From the IMG/VR virus record IMGVR_UViG_3300030117_001589, positions 1 through 50,339 of that record: a DNA stretch of 50,339 nucleotides; one strand, written 5' to 3'. A program made the translations under genes and the position numbers. The DNA is from a virus. The notes below the pieces were generated by a model. It was not told where the DNA came from and ran no database searches. It saw nothing but the letters and a program-made list of their open reading frames with translations. This document shows positions 27,001 to 34,893 of the stretch, in pieces. Within the stretch, counting starts at the first letter, position 1. Every line of letters begins with the position of its first letter.

Positions 27001-29725
27001 TATGTTAGGATTAAAAGGTTTTCTTGATAAAGAGCAAGGTTTAGGTGTAGAGATAAATAGTTTTGATATTGTTAATACATATGAAGGTGATTACGATGCT
27101 GATAAAGTAGATTACTTTTTTGCACATAGTGATTATATGTTTGATTATATAAAAAGAAATCAAGCATACTATGTTCAAGGAATAGACCCTGAACAATTAC
27201 AACAGAAACCAACATTTACTTTTCAAATGAACGCAGATGATTCAAGGGTAGCAACATTATCTAAAATGGGTCAAAGTATTGCATTTAAAAAAGCAATAGG
27301 AATAGCACAAAAAACTCCTAGAAAGTTAAATTATTTACAAAACTTAGCTAACGTAAATCATTTATCTGGCAAAACAGTATCTCCAGAATGGGAAGATGTA
27401 GCAAGAGGAGAAGAGGGTAACTTTGTAGGGCCAGGAATATTATACAACAGTAAAGTAAATGCTGAAGGAAAAGCAACAGAAGTAGTTACAATAGATACAG
27501 AGTCTCTTGCTTTTTATCAAAGGGCTGCTTTAGAGGTTCAATATATTATTGACGGAGCAAACAACTTAAATAAAAATATAGCAGGTAATATTTATGAATG
27601 GGCAGAAGGTTTCTTATTTCCAAAATATGAAAACTCAATATCTCCTACCGATGCTAAGTCTGAAGATTTAAAATCTATATTAAGAAATGGAAGAACTGAA
27701 AATGGTAAGAGAGTAAGAATATTTTCTAAATATGAATTAGTAGATGGTAAGTATAGAGAAGTAAGAGAGGATTTAAATAGCGCAGATAAACTAATTATAA
27801 ATGAGTTTCTTAATCAACAGAATAAATTGCTTAATGTATTTGGAGATACTAAATATGTTGCTGGTGAAAAAAGAAAAACAAGTTTTTATGATTTAAATAT
27901 GGGTAGTATGGCTTTTAGAAACTTTCATAAAGATATTTATCAAGGTATGCAAAGACAATTATTTTATAAAAAGAAAGGTATACAAGATAAAAAATATTTA
28001 AAAGAAATATTAGATCCAGAAAACGAAAGATTTAAACCTATATCTTCAACAGTAAGAAATGTTTATGATGGTGAATCTGGTAATTATTTAGATAGGATAG
28101 CTATTCAAATAGCACAAAAAGAAATATTAGAAGATAGAAAACAATATAATTTAGATATAGAAACTTATCAAGATGTAGAAAATTGGTATCAAGCAATGAT
28201 AAGTAGTCCTTCTAGGTTTGAAGAATCAAGTAGATTGTTAAATGTATTTGAACAAGAAAAACCAACAGGAGCAACAATAGAAGAACAAAGAGAATTTGTA
28301 TCTCAGGTAGATCAAAGAGCAAAAGGAATTAAAGACGATACCCAAGCATTTAATAGACAGATTGCTATAATTAAAAAATTAGATAATAAAAAGAAATCTA
28401 TTGCAAGAACAAACTATTCTTGGAAATGGAAAAAGAAAAAAACAGATAATATAAATTGGGTTATAAAAAAGTTAAGAGCTGATGTAAAAACTAAATTTGG
28501 TAAAAATATAGATAAGATACATTCAAAAGATTTAACATATAAAAATTATATAAGTGTAGAAGATAGTAATCTTAAATCAAGTATTATTCATGCAAATACA
28601 ATGAACGCTATGCTCAGAAACTTTTTTGGAACTAAGTATGATAATTGGTTTGAAACATTAAATGATGATGCTAGAAAAGATCTAAAGTCTATTAAAGATT
28701 TTAATAGGCAAACATATGGATCAAATACTTTGTTAGATGAAATATTTCCTTATGGTAAAAAATCTTTAATAACAAATGAAAATATTATAAAGTATGTTGA
28801 AGATTATAGAGGAGATATGGGTTCTGTATATGAACTAAGACAAAACTATCTTACTAGAATGATAGAAAAACATGGTGTAAACTTTTTATATGCATACATG
28901 GAACCTACTAGAAATAGAGATGATATAGGTATATTTAATAACAGACCAATAGCAATTCCATACAAAGAAAGTGCTAGGTATAGACATGGATTGCAGACAA
29001 TAGTTGGAATAGCAAATGGAACTTTAAAGTTAGGTGAGGATTCTACTTCTCAAGAACGAGCAAGAAATTGGGGAGAGTGGATATTAAATAGCACAATACA
29101 ATCTAATGAACATTATAGAAGATTTTTTGATAAAGACATTGCAATGATGAATTTAACAGATTCTAATATGGAAAGGTTTGGATTAATGCCGTTTGATAGA
29201 GGTACAGAAAATAGATTAAGAGAAGATGGTTCTGATTTTCAATGGTTATCTGAAATGCTACCATCAAATCCATTATCAACTATAAACAAATCTGTTACAC
29301 AATTTTATTCTAGTTATGCAAAGATGATACCAGATAAAACAAAAGATGATTATAAAGAGTTTTTAAAAGGTATGAACGATCTTGAAGAGTTTAGTTCTAG
29401 GAAAGATTATATTAATCCTATGAAGTATTTAAAATTAAAGTTAGAAATGGATGAATCATTTTTAGAGATACTTAAGAAAGATATATTTACAATGGGTAAT
29501 GAACAAGGGATACCTACTCACTTAAAAAATAATCCTATGTATACACATTTAAAATATTTAAAATTTAATCCTAAACAAGTTAAGTCAACTGATAAGTTAG
29601 TGGGTATGTTAAGAGGCGTAAATCAAGTGCATGAAGATTTAATGACTGGTGCAAGACAAAATCCAATGAGAGATTCTGGTTACGAAGCATTTAGAATGAT
29701 GAAGGACTATGCAAAGTGCAAGTAG
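21074..29725 (+). CDS. giant 2883-residue virion protein with RNA-polymerase-like active site
   Basis: The largest gene. The N-terminal ~500 residues contain hydrophobic, Gly/Ala-rich segments (~304-324, ~453-466) like ejected proteins. Residues 1964-2011 read SRRNPR...TMLGLKGF... then YEGDYDADKVDYFF. R1966-x-P1968 lies 38 residues before DYDAD (2006-2010). In bacterial RNA polymerase beta', NRAP is followed 33 residues later by DFDGD, the Mg-binding aspartates. A Lys/Gly segment at ~1600-1641 (GEGKTLLYGKTL, DILLTGSGAKI) could be the partner beta-type barrel, and RGQIVLP at 1863 a barrel strand. I infer a packaged two-barrel RNA polymerase fused to ejection domains, as in crAss-like phages. 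The Gly-to-Ala change in DxDGD is unusual. Confidence 0.6.
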   Translation: MPSQRAIQALLDLQREKLQNSEEPFALASAYNLNEPNESQRFKIQRQQPEQTDKDSNVSLLQAVGAGLYEFGESASFGAVGFAEIGAERALGREIEFQEYFRQAQEESSLAKVLGGVGTGAGYLLGAPMKLTARVLQKPATSIVSKLVGKQTIGKASKEFSEEALKAGIEKGVVNKYTNVLKGKTAWASTKGKDANKKFAEQFNNEINKRTARASARKELTDKQIEVVQNMKDRIINNGIPLQNLSQYARTTYGNSKFGRFATEALHDAFVFSVADAVMDVSFQGQQLVKDENAKFNLGQTGYAVATGFLAGTAINAATAPFGPLGKMFQSRKDFASGLRAYLGTNTYKGKDLEYLSGNMAEIANMNRKNNISTSYTFTSDGKQKSIDLLQDYNNSKTVNSQEIAKQLRKEFGDNAEKKAQQWLMSQKRFYGKEIIKEATREGLENYRLLFPRMMVAGAAMSGVQGIQMYVQGQDLQAEDFISSMLIGAWTQRRGNFARSADLNGEINNLRKTLDHLGIDNSQTFFASTFSKPNNVFGVGLSRDNETLKNYLIEQRIVSDTDETITSDKLPEGEKTFLDLESGRPFDPYDGKLNKLYQIMSEDYNHVKSLDQISERQARRINEIIETQGFKTTEDIDKAFTQRVEDATQNMEENLVNVLNRLRSADLDGFSVDANNNKLVIPNSFEIDSKLLKKAKDGEFESWLGKSGEQAAEELLNAKRSFHTVEKILIGIDRAEPNNTKDNKILTEDALKDFYNIIRDSEKSINRMTNPKDGRREFRYTDSDSYIIPLIQNKGKLFTQRISDVLSKDTMPQNLQSYLINSGLLKKTKDGEVMLIDDISRIETDYENKANDLGRLHGILMALGDYKITSEKPNEPKTTQIEALKFILQDNKIDIDTFNKPSMKFLYQMTLNDINRRRMNNKVTNSNDINFLLKQSGSAMYSDTGLLSEGGVSGFSLYRVNIPHTVRGRNSDNTLEYEYNKILERLNEETDGLVKISERKVVTINETQGNQLKLRMLEIYDADTKMDNQVLHELFDTMSNSRLDSVKTRMLEYMKTLGDPARIDILTMLRRQGIIKRNVDNNLEINEKFTLEKITEEADVIKRRQELKDALEPINKKLMKRGYTEEFIQKEIADRQKIDRRYFKEARDEVKNPSIGIDEFYRKYQFKIIKGEVDGIPNVVEIKSYADESNADKVNRFLSKEYMLGDDGNLNKESITKLQNDLVYRGESFKDLSPRKKQTAIQDVTQIVFGLKDRMDLPTMSIRNGTIIYDPVKEREFFQKNPVFNYLNDLNIDYAIFNNNVTYTEFNDYIVDRTYNILSTESLGDKEKANIDRIRSRVAEQLKDKSLGLDLSTQLNEKQLADGEYGIVKLDIYDGMDSIVINRSAMKNIVDDFSRFYNQYKDKLTGNSKKSIEMLNETFKETKNIHRYDEASIELATRYLILETSLKSETDHELLKVLNSNDAQEIGKYIKRIKLVTTKNFIRPNEEYLESIIQSRTALGDDKASKLIKKRLKIESHRVAIWDDGTENMATLINEDLVNEFGDQIPALKNYSLKNIIGNAHEKVSGFDSISFISKDAMMEYHTYMGHSSESKNPIKPIISSQGEGKTLLYGKTLFVYSPSLDGFFKRNNVDILLTGSGAKIYDPKIVGGKEQDSVIKDVRWDELVDSYTITKPDNLIRDVDIDAIGFRPEKDADLLSASESDADYNYMNRKEHEDAFKGLLDELTANLNSMDKILKDPYKMNAFMKEQLMNNNIPSSPEQGALGNLSNMMYYLQLSDAANPYDYSSNQVQKYLAQQYIDTLFSTRRSITNRVYSDKDKKLALPSNRYGGQAPLIQSAKGYLGKGLKTRLFPTLFNDNNEMILRGQIVLPFAERNTSLSELSDDKNVRIVQNERILSLEEFKNEIKDTVKDIDEIPNLTTLRDGDNKTIESIDDILNNATVGSVHDFLESYSKLVNRRYELGIVSRRNPRTRPNDITMLGLKGFLDKEQGLGVEINSFDIVNTYEGDYDADKVDYFFAHSDYMFDYIKRNQAYYVQGIDPEQLQQKPTFTFQMNADDSRVATLSKMGQSIAFKKAIGIAQKTPRKLNYLQNLANVNHLSGKTVSPEWEDVARGEEGNFVGPGILYNSKVNAEGKATEVVTIDTESLAFYQRAALEVQYIIDGANNLNKNIAGNIYEWAEGFLFPKYENSISPTDAKSEDLKSILRNGRTENGKRVRIFSKYELVDGKYREVREDLNSADKLIINEFLNQQNKLLNVFGDTKYVAGEKRKTSFYDLNMGSMAFRNFHKDIYQGMQRQLFYKKKGIQDKKYLKEILDPENERFKPISSTVRNVYDGESGNYLDRIAIQIAQKEILEDRKQYNLDIETYQDVENWYQAMISSPSRFEESSRLLNVFEQEKPTGATIEEQREFVSQVDQRAKGIKDDTQAFNRQIAIIKKLDNKKKSIARTNYSWKWKKKKTDNINWVIKKLRADVKTKFGKNIDKIHSKDLTYKNYISVEDSNLKSSIIHANTMNAMLRNFFGTKYDNWFETLNDDARKDLKSIKDFNRQTYGSNTLLDEIFPYGKKSLITNENIIKYVEDYRGDMGSVYELRQNYLTRMIEKHGVNFLYAYMEPTRNRDDIGIFNNRPIAIPYKESARYRHGLQTIVGIANGTLKLGEDSTSQERARNWGEWILNSTIQSNEHYRRFFDKDIAMMNLTDSNMERFGLMPFDRGTENRLREDGSDFQWLSEMLPSNPLSTINKSVTQFYSSYAKMIPDKTKDDYKEFLKGMNDLEEFSSRKDYINPMKYLKLKLEMDESFLEILKKDIFTMGNEQGIPTHLKNNPMYTHLKYLKFNPKQVKSTDKLVGMLRGVNQVHEDLMTGARQNPMRDSGYEAFRMMKDYAKCK

Positions 29726-32568
29726 ATTGCAATAAAACATTTAATAAAAAAGCAATAAAGTTATTAGAAGGTGTTGAAAAATGGGCTAATACTGATATGG
29801 TTGCTAGAAACATTCAGTCTCCATATCAAGCTGCTTTATCTATGTTTGAGTCTAGGTTTAATATAGAGATGGAATATGCTATGTTGTTAAGTCCAGAAAA
29901 AGGTGGAGCATTTCTTACTTCAGGTAATATAAATTCTTTTATAAGAGACTTAAATAAATATGCTCAACGAGTAGATAGTGGAAAGTTTACAGAATTTCAA
30001 GCAACTGAGGGATTTATGGTTGGAACAGTTCTTGGTAAAAGAGATCCTGTTTTAGCTGAAAGTATTAAAAGTTTACGAAGAGTTGTAGATAATAGTAAGA
30101 AAAGATCAAACAATTTAAATGAAAAGTTTACTAAAATAGTAGAAGGGTTAAGAGCATCTGGTGGAATCGTTGGCCCATTTAGTAATATAAAATTTAATAA
30201 GGCTTTAGATCAACATAGAAAATTAGAATTAGATTATATAAAAGCATTAGACACAGGAACGATAGAACAGCAAAATGAAGCAAGAGATATACTAAGAGAT
30301 TTTGAAAGCAAAGGTTCTATAAAAACATTTGTTGATTTTATTAAAGTAGTAGAAGATAAAATGCCAAAAGCTATATTAGCTAAATACGAAGCAGAAAAAA
30401 AGTTAGCTGAAGATGGAGATAAAGATGCTATAAGTAGAGTAAAAAAATATGATGATGGTAGTAAACTTGTAAAACTTACTGATTCTGAATTTATGAAATA
30501 CTCTGATGAAGTTGGAATACCAGAAGATTTAAAACAATCTTTAAAAGATTATAATTCATTAATGGAGGAATCTTATTCTATTTTAAGAAATGGCATTGAT
30601 GAAAAAATAAATATAATTATAAAACAAATTGAAAATAGAAAAGGTTTTGCATTAACAGTTGATAATTTAAATACTTTAAAAGAAAATTTAAGATCTAGAT
30701 TAATGCCTAGATATACAGAAGGATACTTTCCACATTTTACAAAACAACTTAATGCTAAAATGATGGATGGAATGATGAAACACTTTGATGATTTAGATGA
30801 ATCATTAATAGACATGAAAAAAGATGTTAAAACTATAGATCAAATTATTCAAGAAATAAATGTATCTATACCTGAGTATGGAAAGTCTAGAGCAAGAGAT
30901 GGATATAATGAATATAGTATGAATTTTATAGATGTTATTAATACATATATAAATGACGTAAACAAATTTAATACACAAGCATTTATTAAAAGTGGTTTGT
31001 TAGATTCATTATCAAAAGCAAGAAATATGTACAACAAAGAATCTGAGTACGCAGGTAGAGTTGTTGATATTATTAATAGCTTGTATGGATCTACAAATGG
31101 AAGTATTAAAAATACAGGAACTACGCATGAAATTAAAAAAGCCTTACTCTCATACCAATTTACAAATAAACTAGGTTTTAGTGTACGTTCTGCAGCTAGA
31201 AACGCTACTCAGTATTTAATGAACTATGCAACATTTGGATATACAGCAGTTAAAGAATCCAGAAAATACTTAAGAGAAAATCAAGCAACTGATGTATTTG
31301 GTGGAGACTTAGATGATTTCTTAAGAAGGGAAAACTTGTTTATGGATTCATCAGAAGCATTAATAGAATCTGGAGTAAGAAGTGAATCAGCATCTTTTAA
31401 TAGAATAAGAAGGATGGATGAAAATGGAAAAATAATATATGCTGATGAAGAAGATTTTTTATATAAGGGTGTTAAGATATTCTCTACTAAGATGGGTCAA
31501 TTAGCAAACTTTAGTGCTGGTTTACATAGAAAAGTTGAAAATGCTAATAGAAAAATTACTGCTGAAATTGCATTTGCTCAGATACAAAAAACAATGGAAG
31601 GCAATTCAAAATTTCAAGCATATTTAGAAGCGCAGGTAAAAGATCATAATGAAAAAAATCCTAATAAAAAAATTAGTGAAACATCTTTAAGAAGAAAGAT
31701 AGCAAGAAACTATGCAAAGAATATGGTGATATTAAATCATTTTGATTATGAAGGGTATGCCAAAGCTAAGAATATGAGAGAAGGCATAGGTCAATTTTTA
31801 TTTCAGTTTCAACATTATGGTATGGAATTTTTAGAAAGAAACTATTCTATATATAAAGAGGCAAAAGGTGATCTTAGTGCATTAGGAGATGATAATTTTT
31901 CTAATTGGTTAAAAGATGCTAGAGGTGTTCATAAAGCAATGAATGTAACTACTGCATATTTTATGGCTCCAATACTTATTAGTTATATATCTGGGTATAA
32001 TCAAACTCTTATAGAACACACAGGTGAAGAATTAATGAAAGATTTATGGTTATTGTTTACATCAGATTACGATGATCCAGATACTATAGAAAAAATAAAT
32101 AGAGAGTTTTATGGTAAAGGTATTGTTGGTTCTAAGTTAGGCCCTACATTTAGTACAATGCTAGATATAGGTGTAATGACAGAACTTATAAATGCTGATA
32201 ATGAATACTTAGACAACATATTATTTAGTTTAGGTGATTATGCAAATGATGATACTATGGAAACCTATGGTAAGTATGCTAGATTAATTAATCAAATGGG
32301 TGGTAGAACTTACGATAGATATATACCTATGACTGCTAAAACACCATATGGATTAGGTGCAGCTGCTATGCAAGAGTTTACTTTATATCCAAAGAAAAAA
32401 GATGAAAAAACTTTTTATAAACAATTTGTAGAACCTACTACAAAAGAACAATTTCCTACATATTATTTTGAAAGACTAGAAAGAAAAGCTGGTAGAAACA
32501 AAAAGTATTCTGGTTTACCAATAGAAATACAAAACTCATTAAAAGAATTAGAACGGAAGGGTAAATAA
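29716..32568 (+). CDS. 950-residue internal/ejected virion protein
   Basis: The start is GTG 29716, overlapping the giant gene's stop by ten bases, with AAGGA ten bases upstream. The protein is mainly helical and charged, with coiled coils at ~110-330 and a C-terminal part containing IGQFLFQFQHYGMEFLERNY and a hydrophobic segment AYFMAPILISYISGY (~750-765). It is likely packaged and ejected with the giant protein. The tight overlap suggests fixed stoichiometry or a former fusion. The C-terminus lies inside the bidirectional terminator at 32540-32587. No enzyme motif is recognised. Confidence 0.55.
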   Translation: MQVDCNKTFNKKAIKLLEGVEKWANTDMVARNIQSPYQAALSMFESRFNIEMEYAMLLSPEKGGAFLTSGNINSFIRDLNKYAQRVDSGKFTEFQATEGFMVGTVLGKRDPVLAESIKSLRRVVDNSKKRSNNLNEKFTKIVEGLRASGGIVGPFSNIKFNKALDQHRKLELDYIKALDTGTIEQQNEARDILRDFESKGSIKTFVDFIKVVEDKMPKAILAKYEAEKKLAEDGDKDAISRVKKYDDGSKLVKLTDSEFMKYSDEVGIPEDLKQSLKDYNSLMEESYSILRNGIDEKINIIIKQIENRKGFALTVDNLNTLKENLRSRLMPRYTEGYFPHFTKQLNAKMMDGMMKHFDDLDESLIDMKKDVKTIDQIIQEINVSIPEYGKSRARDGYNEYSMNFIDVINTYINDVNKFNTQAFIKSGLLDSLSKARNMYNKESEYAGRVVDIINSLYGSTNGSIKNTGTTHEIKKALLSYQFTNKLGFSVRSAARNATQYLMNYATFGYTAVKESRKYLRENQATDVFGGDLDDFLRRENLFMDSSEALIESGVRSESASFNRIRRMDENGKIIYADEEDFLYKGVKIFSTKMGQLANFSAGLHRKVENANRKITAEIAFAQIQKTMEGNSKFQAYLEAQVKDHNEKNPNKKISETSLRRKIARNYAKNMVILNHFDYEGYAKAKNMREGIGQFLFQFQHYGMEFLERNYSIYKEAKGDLSALGDDNFSNWLKDARGVHKAMNVTTAYFMAPILISYISGYNQTLIEHTGEELMKDLWLLFTSDYDDPDTIEKINREFYGKGIVGSKLGPTFSTMLDIGVMTELINADNEYLDNILFSLGDYANDDTMETYGKYARLINQMGGRTYDRYIPMTAKTPYGLGAAAMQEFTLYPKKKDEKTFYKQFVEPTTKEQFPTYYFERLERKAGRNKKYSGLPIEIQNSLKELERKGK

Positions 32569-32587
32569 ATACCCTCCCATTCTTTTA
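32540..32587. terminator. bidirectional terminator between converging arms
   Basis: An inner stem, AGGGTA/TACCCT plus two outer G-C pairs with one mismatch, has loop AATAAA. The outer arms TAAAAGAAT/ATTCTTTTA add nine pairs. T-rich stretches follow on both strands. The late plus-strand arm ends here and the early minus-strand arm ends just beyond, so it can stop transcription from both sides. The stop codon of the 950-residue gene lies in the inner loop. Confidence 0.75.
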
Positions 32588-32602
32588 GCCAGCAAAAGGA
32601 GA

Positions 32603-32788
32603 TTATGCTGTAAATTTAGTCTCTTCACTCATTTGAATTAACTTTTCTAATTGTTTCGTTGCGTTTATAAATAATTCTAACATTTTAATAATAGATTTAT
32701 CGTCATGTCTTTCCATTGCTGATTCAATTGATTTGCATACATTCTTAGATGTTTTTATCCATAGTTCTATACTATCTTTATTCTCCAT
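32603..32788 (-). CDS. 61-residue helical hypothetical protein
   Basis: The last gene of the minus-strand arm. The ATG has AAGGAG upstream and overlaps the end of the resolvase gene. The product is helical (SIELWIKTSKNVCKSIESAM, IIKMLELFINATKQLEKLI) with no membrane segment. It is coupled to the resolvase and just upstream of the bidirectional terminator. The family is unknown. Confidence 0.55.
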   Translation of the reverse strand: MENKDSIELWIKTSKNVCKSIESAMERHDDKSIIKMLELFINATKQLEKLIQMSEETKFTA

Positions 32789-33272
32789 TTTGTCTCTCCT
32801 TTTCTGTGTACATTCCGTACATTGTTATTAATACAGCATCAGCATTCCATAGAGTTGCTGGTTTGTCTGTGTAGACAGATGCTATTTCTTTAAGTTTATT
32901 TTTTCTATCTTTTTTTACTTTAGGAAACTTCTCTCCTATTTTACTTTCCCAAAACTTCATCCATTTTTGTGGTGATACTTCTACTATTTGATTTATAGTA
33001 TTTAAAGAATGTAGTATACCTAACCATGCTCCATAGTTTACTCCAAACTTAAACAAAGAACTACGACCATCGTGAGGCATTGCATGGACTTTTTCTATAT
33101 ATGCTATTGTTTCATATGATCTATAAGCATTAGCAGCCATAGAAGCAGTTACCCTTCTACCAGCAATTGATGGATGGCATTTATGTGTATACATATCTTT
33201 TTTTTCTGAACTAGCAAAGCATAATGCCCCACTAGCGCCAGGGTCTATTCCTATTACTGTTATAGGTCTCAT
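32778..33272 (-). CDS. RuvC-like Holliday junction resolvase
   Basis: This 164-residue protein has a RuvC-type RNase H fold: strand 1 with the first catalytic Asp in VIGIDPGASGAL (D10), the Glu strand with YIEKVHAMP (E60) and the C-terminal LWNADAVLI (D145). The length fits bacterial RuvC and phage resolvases. It would cut branched DNA from recombination or replication before packaging. It overlaps the upstream zinc-motif gene as ATGA and the downstream small gene, so it is part of the replication operon. The annealing protein, nuclease and SSB upstream give it a clear context. Confidence 0.85.
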   Translation of the reverse strand: MRPITVIGIDPGASGALCFASSEKKDMYTHKCHPSIAGRRVTASMAANAYRSYETIAYIEKVHAMPHDGRSSLFKFGVNYGAWLGILHSLNTINQIVEVSPQKWMKFWESKIGEKFPKVKKDRKNKLKEIASVYTDKPATLWNADAVLITMYGMYTEKERQNGE

Positions 33273-33568
33273 TGTGCATCCTTTCTATATGAATAGTTAT
33301 GTGCGCTTTTCACATACTTTTTCTTATATGTTTTGTATTGTCGTTTATATATTTTATACTTATCACTAAGTATCTCTCCATCAAACTTATTAAGTATAAG
33401 TTGTTGTTGTTCCGATACCGACATTACCATATTAGTATTTTTGTATTTAGTACAACCTTTATCGTAAACTTCTTTAGGTATGACTTTAGGGGGAGTGCCA
33501 TCAATATCTTTAAACCAATAACATTTATCCTCGATGCCGTAGTAGCATCCCCCACAAGTCTTACGCAA
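33269..33568 (-). CDS. 99-residue zinc-motif protein (TTG start)
   Basis: The best start is TTG at 33568-33566, inside the helicase stop region, with GGAGAAAG upstream. This gives MRKTCGGCYYGIEDKCYWF. Longer upstream versions lie under the helicase frame and look unlike protein. CxxC at ~5-8, one more Cys at ~16 and a fourth in KGCTKYK (~37) form a likely zinc site. A basic, Tyr/Lys-rich C-terminal helix follows (YKRQYKTYKKKYVK). It is coupled to helicase and resolvase, so a DNA-related role is likely. The family is not recognised. Confidence 0.6.
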   Translation of the reverse strand: MRKTCGGCYYGIEDKCYWFKDIDGTPPKVIPKEVYDKGCTKYKNTNMVMSVSEQQQLILNKFDGEILSDKYKIYKRQYKTYKKKYVKSAHNYSYRKDAQ

Positions 33569-34883
33569 CTGTATCTTTCTCCGCTTCTTTGTAATCGTTG
33601 TAGAACTTACATTTGTTACCATTGAATCCCATAGGATAAGTACCAATCTGTCCGTATCTGCTCTTAGCAACAATTACTTCACTCTTATATCTGTTGTACT
33701 TTTCACTATCAAAGTTGTATCCATAGAATACAAACATTGCTGATTCAGCAGTTTGTTCTATCACACCTGACTCTGCATAGTCACTCATTCTAGGTCTAGG
33801 ATCAAATCGTTTTTCAATATCACGATTCAATTGCGATACAAGTATTGCAGAACAATTGTTTTGTTTTACTGCCCATTTGTAGTCTTGTACAATCTTTTCA
33901 ATCTCGAATCTTCTGTCTTTGTAACCTTGTCCTACATCAATCAATTGAATGTAATCATCAATAACAACATCGGGTTTACCTTTGTTAATCTCACGAATAC
34001 AATCATCTAGACTTCGTATATCATCAAATGCTGTGAGTTTCTCATACTTCTCCTTAACATATTCAGATACACTATTGAGTGCAATCTTCTTATCTTCGGA
34101 TATTCCAGAACGAATCATAGAATAACTAATGTCATTAGATTCCATTACATACAACTTTTTCATAGTTTCTATGTTGCTCATCTCACGATTGAATAGCATA
34201 ACACTATATCCTTGCTCAATCAATCCTCGAACTACATTCAGCATAAGAGTAGTCTTACCATGGCCAGGTCTGCCACCAAGAACTGTAATCTCTTTGCGAG
34301 TCATTCCACCTGCGAAGTTATCTAATCTACCAAGACCAAATTGTATTGTATTAGAATCTTCTTGTAATGATTGGTTTGTTTCATCAACAATATCACTAAT
34401 GTCTCTTGCTCTTGTAGGTTGTATGTGTCTTAGCTCATCAATCAATCTGCTATGCTTTTCGATAATATTACCTACTTCATTGTAGTTTTCATAACTAGCA
34501 TTAAGTAAGTCTTGAGCTGATTTAGCAGTCTCTCTTTGTATGTATCTTTCCCATACAATTTTAGAGTAGTGTTCAACTTTGCTTTTTGTAACTACATTAT
34601 CTTGCAAATCCATAATGTATAAACTATCTTGCATACCAAATGTTTCTTGCACTTTGTTTGATAAAGTAATTACATCAATAGGTATCTTATTATTGTATAG
34701 TTCTTTCATACATATGAATATGTTTCTGCATTTTTCTGAATAAAAGGCATCGTCTTCTCGTATCCATCCCATTGCTATTTGCATTTCTACATCTCCACCA
34801 ATCAATACAGAACCAAGAACTGCTTCTTCAGCTTCTACATTTTGAGGCATTACTTTCACTAATACATCCTCTATTTTCTTCAT
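33561..34883 (-). CDS. replicative DNA helicase, DnaB type
   Basis: This 440-residue protein starts at ATG 34883, set by the AAAGGAG just upstream. The N-terminal DnaB domain (~14-115, PQNVEAEEAVLGSVLIGG) is followed by a linker and a RecA-like core with Walker A GRPGHGKT (204-211), Walker B VVIDDY (307-311) and the later SQLNRDIEKRFDPRPRMSD motif. It would form a hexamer that unwinds DNA at the fork. The phage has no visible polymerase or primase, so the helicase probably recruits host enzymes. It follows the Dam gene by ten bases. Confidence 0.9.
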   Translation of the reverse strand: MKKIEDVLVKVMPQNVEAEEAVLGSVLIGGDVEMQIAMGWIREDDAFYSEKCRNIFICMKELYNNKIPIDVITLSNKVQETFGMQDSLYIMDLQDNVVTKSKVEHYSKIVWERYIQRETAKSAQDLLNASYENYNEVGNIIEKHSRLIDELRHIQPTRARDISDIVDETNQSLQEDSNTIQFGLGRLDNFAGGMTRKEITVLGGRPGHGKTTLMLNVVRGLIEQGYSVMLFNREMSNIETMKKLYVMESNDISYSMIRSGISEDKKIALNSVSEYVKEKYEKLTAFDDIRSLDDCIREINKGKPDVVIDDYIQLIDVGQGYKDRRFEIEKIVQDYKWAVKQNNCSAILVSQLNRDIEKRFDPRPRMSDYAESGVIEQTAESAMFVFYGYNFDSEKYNRYKSEVIVAKSRYGQIGTYPMGFNGNKCKFYNDYKEAEKDTVA

Positions 34884-34893
34884 ATAATCTCCT

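Noticed and set aside
21074-29725. Programmed frameshift or intein in the giant gene
   Set aside because: The frame is continuous, no intein splice motifs were seen, and the next gene has its own GTG with a ribosome site.
33269-33673. Longer version of the zinc-motif gene starting far inside the helicase
   Set aside because: The extra N-terminus lies under the helicase frame without a ribosome site; TTG 33568 has GGAGAAAG upstream.
34129-34485. 118-codon plus-strand frame antisense to the helicase
   Set aside because: The helicase motifs are intact on the other strand, and this frame has no Shine-Dalgarno site or recognisable domain.
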